From assembly GCA_013306675.1 (NCBI GenBank), contig JABLUY010000078.1, positions 1-64,000 of the forward strand: DNA of 64,000 nt, read 5' to 3'. This DNA is from Thraustochytrium sp. TN22. Lineage: Eukaryota > Sar > Bigyra > Thraustochytrida > Thraustochytriidae. Shown here in pieces: positions 58,431-64,000 of the stretch; position 1 is the first letter of the stretch; each line of letters begins with the position of its first letter. Below the pieces are notes generated by a model that was not told the DNA's origin, did no database searches, and worked only from the letters and a program-made list of their open reading frames with translations. The position numbers and the translations under genes were made by a program.

Positions 58431-58975
58431 GCTGCAGCCGCGATCCTGCCGCCGCCTTACGCGCCGCCTTACTCCCGCGCCTCGCCGCCGCCGGAACAGT
58501 CTGCGCAGCTGCCTGCTTGCGCGCGGGGCCTGGTTACAGGCGGGTCCGCGAATGCAGCGAACGGCGCCGGAACCCAGGCGGAACCGTTGTGTGGCGGAGG
58601 AGGGAGCCTCACGCACTGTCAGGCTCAGCAGCGCGGCGGAGCGCGGGCGAGGCGAGGCGGGCTCGGGCTCTCGGTTGAGCTCAGCTCGCACTCCAACCGA
58701 GATTTCTTGTCCAGGTTGCGGGTAACGTTACGTTAATTACTTGCAAGGTGACTGACTGACAGTGGCTGGCTGACGAGGAGACCTCTTCAAGGTGCCAATG
58801 CGCGCTCTTGGTCGCTCTAGCTGGCCTGCGTCTGCCCTCAGGCAGCAGCTGACTGACTGCCGACTTCACTGACACCATGAACGTGGACAAAATCACGGTG
58901 ACGTCATGGTTCTTCTCCTTGCTCCGAGTCCTAGCCTTTTGTTGCCTTCTTCATTTTTGTCATGAGTCAATGTCA
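58303..58975. other. Gap with CT microsatellite, no gene seen
   Basis: 0.67 kb. A CT-rich tract at 58381-58430 and CACGGTGAC at about 58894 are the notable features. Confidence 0.55.
58381..58430. repeat. CT-rich microsatellite
   Basis: About 50 bp of CT with occasional CCC, next to the acyl carrier protein 5' end. Confidence 0.85.
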
Positions 58976-60644
58976 TCAGAGCTCGTCCTTGTCGGCGGAG
59001 GCCTTGCGGCGGCGGCGGCGGCGGCGACGGCGGCGCGAGGAGGAGGCGGCCGCGGCGGCAGCCTCCTCCTGCTGCTCCTTCTCGCGCTGCAGCTCGGCCA
59101 TGTCGGCCTTGAGCTCGCGTGAGAGGCGCTCGCGCTCCGCCTTCTCCTCGGCGCGAATTTCAGCAAGCCAGTCGTCGTCCTCCTCGTCGTCCCCCGCGGG
59201 ATCGTCCCCGAGGGCGGCGCGCGAGGGCAGCGAGGAGCAGTCCACGTCCGCGGCAAGGGCAGGCCGCGAGTCGACCGGCAGCGGCGCCTTGCCGAAGCCG
59301 CTCGCAATGCCGAGCAGGAACTTCTCCGCGTTCTCCGCGGAGAGGCCCTGGAACATCTTGAAGAAGACCTGCTTGCGCGGGTGGTAGACGCCGAGCGTCG
59401 GCAGCGCCGTGGCGTCCATGCCAAAGCCCGCCAAGAACTCCTCGTGGCAGCTGGCGTCCACCCACATGAAGCGCAACTTGGCCTTGCCGCTGGGCGTCGC
59501 GAGCAGCTTCTCGCGCGCCGCCTGCAGCGCCGCCCGCTGCGCCTCGAGGTCCGCGTTGAGCGGGTGCCCGTCGAAGAAGGCCACCGCGCACAAGAGTTGC
59601 GGCGTGTCGCCCGAGGCCGGGCACAGGCGGTCCCAGTCCGCGGGCGAGGCCACCTCCGCCACGGGCTGGTCCGCGTCGTCGAGTGGGCCGTCCGAGGCCG
59701 CGCCGGCCGCCGAGCCCGCGCCCGCGCCGGCCGCCGAGGCGTCGTCCGAAGCTCCGGCGTCGCTTGGGTCGCGCACAAGGAGGCCCAAAGAGGCACCGTG
59801 CTCCAGCAGCCAGGTCTTGACGTGCTCGCGCGCCTCTGCGCCGCGCATGGACTGCGCCACCTGCAGCGAAAAGTGCAGCATGCTCTGGTACGAATACTTG
59901 CCCATGCTGATGCGGTCGTAGGCCGAGACCAGCATGCGCGTTTCCTGGCCCTCGGTGGCCTCGGCGACCAGCGCCACGAGCTGCGGCACGGGCATGTCGG
60001 GCGCCAGCCCAAAGTTCGTGCTGAGCTCCTGTCCCGACGGATTCGCGCGGTACGCCACGAGTGCCAGGCCCTCCAGCGCCGCCGCAAGGCTCACCAGCAT
60101 CGCAGGCGGGTCCGCCTGCTTGCCCAGCAGCACCACCGGCAGCATGTGGCTCTGCAGCGCCATGCTGACGAAGTTCTGCAGCAGGCTCGCGTCCGGCAGC
60201 TTCATGACCAGGTCCGGCACGGACGCCAGCGCCTGGGCGCGCGCCTCGCCTAGGCCCGCCGCGCGCGAACCGTCCGCCACGGCGCGCGGCTCCTCGCGCA
60301 CGTTGCGCCGGTAGTCCCACTGCAGCACGGCCCAAACGCCGCCGTCCGCCTCGCGCACCAGCTCGCCGGCCGCCGGGTCGCAGACCGCCTCAGGCAGGGC
60401 GCCCTCGCCGTCCTCGCAGTACAGCAGTGCCGTCGAAACGCCGTGCGACTTGGACCGGAACTTGAGCCAGTCCGCCGGAGCCTCCGCCTCGCCCGCCACG
60501 CGCACGGCCACCACGGCCGGCAGCTTCAGCGAAAGCACCTCGTCCTGCAGCTGCGCTGCGGACCGCAGTCGGCCTAGCATCGCCTGCTGCTGGCCCGCCG
60601 CGTCGCCCCCGTCTGAGGCCCCACCAGTCCCCGAGCTGCCCGCA

Positions 60645-60680
<36 letters not shown>

Positions 60681-61606
60681 GAGGCGGCTGCCGTCGCCGC
60701 CTCGCCCAGGGAGACGCCCGCGTGCTCCTCCACAAAGGCCACCATCTCGGCCACGCCCGCCTTTTGGCCCTGCGAGAGGTCCAGCACGGCCCACGGCGCG
60801 CCGGCGCCCCGCGTCACCGCGAGTCGTGGCACGCCCGTCTCCTCGCTCCCGAAGGCGCGCGCCGCCTTCGCCGCGCCCTCCGCCGCGCCGTCAAAGCTCG
60901 AGAATTGCGCAGTGCGTACGCCGGCGCCCTGCGCCAGCCGCGCCAGCGCCGCCAGCGCCGCGCTCGGCTGCTTCTTGTTGCTCAGCAGCACGGCGGCGCC
61001 GCCCTCGTTCGCCTGCGCAGCCTGCGCCCACTCGGTGTAGTTGCCCATGTCGAGCACCTCTACGGGCGCCTCGCGCAGCAGCGCCTCCTGCAGGAACCGC
61101 TTCATGGCGCGCGCGTTCTGCTGCCCCATGTACACCTCGAAGTCGCGGTAGAACTCGTCCTTCTTGTACGCGTTGCGCTGGCCGCGCTCTAGGTACAGTC
61201 GCAGGTGCGGGATCCCCACCTGGCCCAAGTTTCCCAGCGCCGGCGCGCTCGCCGGGTCCAGCGCGTTCAGCACGCCGAACTTGGCGAGCCCCGCGCTGCT
61301 GCGCGCCGTCGACTCGAGCAGCTGCTCGGCGGCCTCGCACTGCGGGCAGCCCTCTGGCGCCGACACCAGCACCAGCCACGGGTACGCAGACCTGTACACC
61401 TGCGCGTCCATGTCCGCGCCCGCTAGCGCCACCAGTGCCGCCGCATCGTCCTGCGGCTGCTGCTGCTGCTGCTGTTGCTGCTGCTGCGGGTCCTGCTGCT
61501 GGTCCTGCTCCTGCGCGCTCGCGTCCCTCGAGCCCACCAGCAGGACCAGGGCCAGCGCCGCCAGCGTGGCACGAGTCACGCCGCGCCAGCTGCGCCCGGG
61601 CGCCAT
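58976..61606 (-). CDS. ER-resident thioredoxin-fold (PDI-like) protein ending in KDEL
   Basis: 876 residues from ATG 61606. The N-terminus MAPGRSWRGVTRATLAALAL with VLLVGSRDASA is a signal peptide; the tail KASADKDEL is a KDEL retrieval signal, placing it in the ER lumen. A Gln-rich tract follows the signal. The first thioredoxin-like domain (about 50-165) has CPQC in place of the usual CGHC. Several further domains have no CxxC. The last folded part (about 645-775: LLCAVAFFDGHPL, LRFMWVDASCHEEFLAGFGM, LGVYHPRKQVFFKMF) resembles the C-terminal domain of P5/PDIA6. A long basic/acidic helix with ten Arg in a row precedes KDEL. Poly-Gly (GGC run) at about 315-325. No intron. A disulphide-related or chaperone role is inferred; the low redox-site count argues for a holdase-like function. 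Confidence 0.85.
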
Positions 61607-62488
61607 CCTGCCAGGTTGCCGTGCGCCGGCCGCCGCCCCCCGCCGCCCCTCGCGCCCGCGCCGGCCGCCGCCGCGCCTCGCAGTGCCGCGCCGTCAACCG
61701 CCGCGCGCGCCGAGTCGATCGAGATCTGCCAGCATTGAGAGCACGTCTCGAATCGAGGCGCGGGTTCGAGCAGCCTTCAGGCTGTCAAGCTTACAGAAGA
61801 GGACGGCCGGCACTGTGCATCGCGCTCGCATGGCAGCCGCAGGCTCTCCCGCGGGCGCATCCCCGGTGAAGGTTTTTTGGGCGACCGGGTCAGGGCAAAG
61901 TCGCTTACAAAAAGACGAAGGAGAGACGAAGAACTCGAAGAAGACATGCGCTCGTGACCCCCAGTCTCCGCCGCTGGCCGCTATGCCCTCCTTCGTCTCG
62001 CGCGCCACGCACAGGCTGCATCGAGAATCAAATCGCTGGGTCTTGAGCGCAGAAGCAGGACCAAGGGCCGGCCGCGAAGACGAGGGCGGCTCGACGGCCT
62101 CACGCTGCCTGCCGCTGCCTGCCGCTGCCTAACCGCCTCAACGTTCTAGTTCTCGCCGATCGCCTGCCAGTGTCATTGGCCGCTGGGCACACGCTGCCGT
62201 TGCCATGATTGCTGTCGCAGCCTGCTGCTTACTAAGAAGCCTGCCGAAGCCTTCACGCCTTGTCTCAGGCTGCGTTTACCAGTCAAGGACACCGGTCAAG
62301 CGTCCCGGTCAACGGATCGGTTCACGTGCGCGACCGCTACGCGGCGCGGCGCGCGAGCGAGCAAGTCTGCAACTACGATCGGCCGACCGTTCGACCGGCC
62401 GGCCATTCGACTGACCGACCAATCGATCCATCGATCCATCCATCAATCGATCGGCACGCGCGCGCGACGGTGACTGCGTGCGAGAGCA
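61607..62488. other. Divergent upstream region, no gene seen
   Basis: 0.88 kb between two 5' ends. It contains TGCCGCTGCC repeats at about 62105-62130 and GATC-containing repeats (ATCGATCCATC type) at about 62415-62455. Confidence 0.55.
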
Positions 62489-64000
62489 ATGCGCCGAGCG
62501 CTCACGGCGCTGGCCGTGGCCAGTGCCGCAGCCGTGGGACGCGGCGAGACAGGTGCTCAAGTCGTGGACTGGGAGAAGGACCGCATTTTCGGCCTCGAGT
62601 ACGTGAGGTTGTGACGTGATGAAGGCGCAGAGGACCGCACACTAACCTTTCCCCCCGCGATCGCGCAGCGTCAAGGTGCTCAACTGCACTGGGCTGACCC
62701 TGGACAAGTCCCTTTACGATGAGACTGTCTTCGAGGATTCAGCCAGCACGGGACTTTACTTGTACGCTTACATTTACCTGCGTGATGTGGCCAATCACGA
62801 GGCGTACACGCTGTTGGACCGGTCCCGCACGGCCAAGTCGGGCGAAGCAGTGGAGGGCTCCTTCAACGTGAACCTCGTTCAGACCGGGTCCGACGACGAA
62901 GAAAGCTTTGCATACCTGTCGGCGACGAGCAAGTACGTGAAGCTCGGCAATTACGAGCTTTACATGACGCTGCAGGATGCCAACACAGCAGCGGATCAGA
63001 AGGAAAGCAAGAGCACCATCCACGTGAACATCTCCTCCATCTCGCTCCCGCTGCCTACACAGTACAGCGCGAGTGACTGGGGCAGCAAGTTTGGCTATGA
63101 GACTGGACCTGCGCCCGTGCTCACGGTGGACGCGATCTCCTTTGCGGACGGCGAATCCATCGCCGGCTCGTGCTCCATGACGGTGCGGCTCTACGCGAAG
63201 CACTGCCTGGCCGGCGAGTACATCAACTACGGCGAAACTGTCGGCCCGTGCACAACGTGCAGCGCCGGCTCGTACTGTCCCATGGGCTTCTCGGCGCAGA
63301 CCTGTGAGCGTGGCACGTACTCAAACGCAGGCGCGGCGGAGTGCGAAAGCTGCCCGGACGGAACGGTGTCGTACTCGTTGGGCGCTTCGACCTGCGAGAC
63401 GTGCCCGGCCGGCACGTATCGCAACGCCTCCGTGACGTACGATTGCCAGGCATGTGACGCAGGCTTTTACGGCGCCGGCGGGAGCGACTCCCCGGAGTGC
63501 GACGGCGAGTGCGCCGCCGGCTTTTACTGCCCGGAGCGCTCGTCCTCGGCGCAGGAGAAGGCCTGCCCGCCGGGCTCCTGGAGCGCTGCGGGCGAATTCG
63601 AGTGCGAGCTCTGCGACGCGGGCTACTTTGGTGTGGGTAAGAGCACGAGCGCATCGTGCTCCGGCACGTGTAAGGCGGGCTACGTGTGCCCGAAGGGCTC
63701 GTCGAGTGCCACGCAGGAGCCCTGCTCGACAGCCAACCCGGCGTACTACTGTGAGGAAGGCTCGAGCGAGCCTAAGGTTGTGAGTGATGGTTACTACACT
63801 CTGGGCGCCGACAAGAGCCACCGCGAGAGCGCGCGCATCTGCCCGGCCGGTCACCGCTGCAGCGACGGCGTTTTGGAGGCGTGCCCGGAGGGCACGTACC
63901 AGGACGCCGAGGGCCAGGCCCAATGCCGCACGTGCGCCACCTGCGCGGCGGGCAACTACATGGATGGCTGCGGGGGCACCGAGGCTGGCTCGTGCTCCAC
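62489..64000 (+). CDS. Secreted/surface protein with Cys-rich ephrin-receptor-like repeats (3' end outside window)
   Basis: Exon 1 is 62489-62598; a 70-nt intron (GTACGTGAGG...CGCAG) leads to exon 2 from 62669, open to the window end. About 480 residues are visible. The N-terminus MRRALTALAVASAAAVGRGE is a signal peptide. A ~180-residue beta-rich domain (VKVLNCTGLTLD, YLYAYIYLRDV) follows, then Cys-rich modules with the GCC2/GCC3 spacing: CTTCSAGSYCPMGF, CESCPDGTVSYSLGASTC, CETCPAGTYRN, CQACDAGFYG, CELCDAGYFG, CPAGHRCSDG. The donor at 62599 (GTACGT) gives the phase that exon 2 needs; the apparent donor 4 bp later does not. Likely a large cell-surface protein, similar in style to the one at 46477-52578. 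Confidence 0.85.

Noticed and set aside
62599-62608. Alternative donor at 62603 (GTGAGG) for the last gene
   Set aside because: It would leave exon 1 in phase 0, which puts exon 2 in a frame without the conserved Cys-rich protein; the GTACGT donor at 62599 gives the right phase.
1-64000. CRISPR arrays, insertion sequences, LTR elements or other whole mobile elements
   Set aside because: No spaced repeat arrays, transposase, reverse transcriptase or integrase motifs, or long terminal repeats were seen; the repeats present are short tandem or local duplications.

Overview
This is a GC-rich nuclear window from a unicellular eukaryote. Its products (condensin II subunit D3, HBS1, a GID/CTLH E3 subunit, a small Tim chaperone, a mitochondrial-type acyl carrier protein, a KDEL-tailed ER thioredoxin-like protein, a DH-PH-FYVE-WW RhoGEF) are eukaryotic. 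Most genes are intronless, including one of 6.1 kb; the few introns are short GT-AG ones of about 70-120 nt. Two metacaspases have the permuted p10-before-p20 order known as type III, described from heterokonts, haptophytes and cryptophytes. Together with a Crinkler-like protein and large Cys-rich surface proteins, this suggests a stramenopile, with a labyrinthulomycete a reasonable guess. No plastid gene is visible and the lineage is an inference.

Layout. 1-4.3 kb: the 3' end of an unrecognised gene, a Crinkler-like nuclease-fold/kinase protein, a broken helical-repeat gene with an internal 162-bp duplication, and a secreted Cys-rich protein. 5.6-10.2 kb: two type III metacaspases with an EF-hand protein between them. 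11-20 kb: a seven-TM protein, a full ABCC transporter, and a spliced SMIM13-like micro-membrane protein. 20.8-32.3 kb: RhoGEF, purple acid phosphatase, a decayed glycosyltransferase-like relic, a 901-residue Gln-rich unknown, and a one-TM protein with an unclear start. 32.3-46 kb: MAEA/GID9, acyl-CoA dehydrogenase, a three-exon ABCG half transporter, condensin-II CAP-D3, and Tim13-like. 46-64 kb: a 2033-residue type I surface protein, a gene-poor repeat-bearing 2.6 kb, HBS1 with a tiny first exon, acyl carrier protein, the KDEL thioredoxin-fold protein, and the 5' part of a second Cys-rich surface protein that runs off the window.

Functionally it is mostly a patchwork of housekeeping and signalling genes, with no operon-like logic. 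Two things stand out. One is the metacaspase/EF-hand/metacaspase cluster, since metacaspases are commonly Ca2+-activated. The other is a set of short motifs repeated in the intergenic DNA, notably AACTTGAAG and CTGAC(A/T)GTGAG, the second including one perfect 21-bp palindrome. They look like a shared promoter or regulatory vocabulary. Frequent microsatellites and short tandem repeats fill the spaces between genes.
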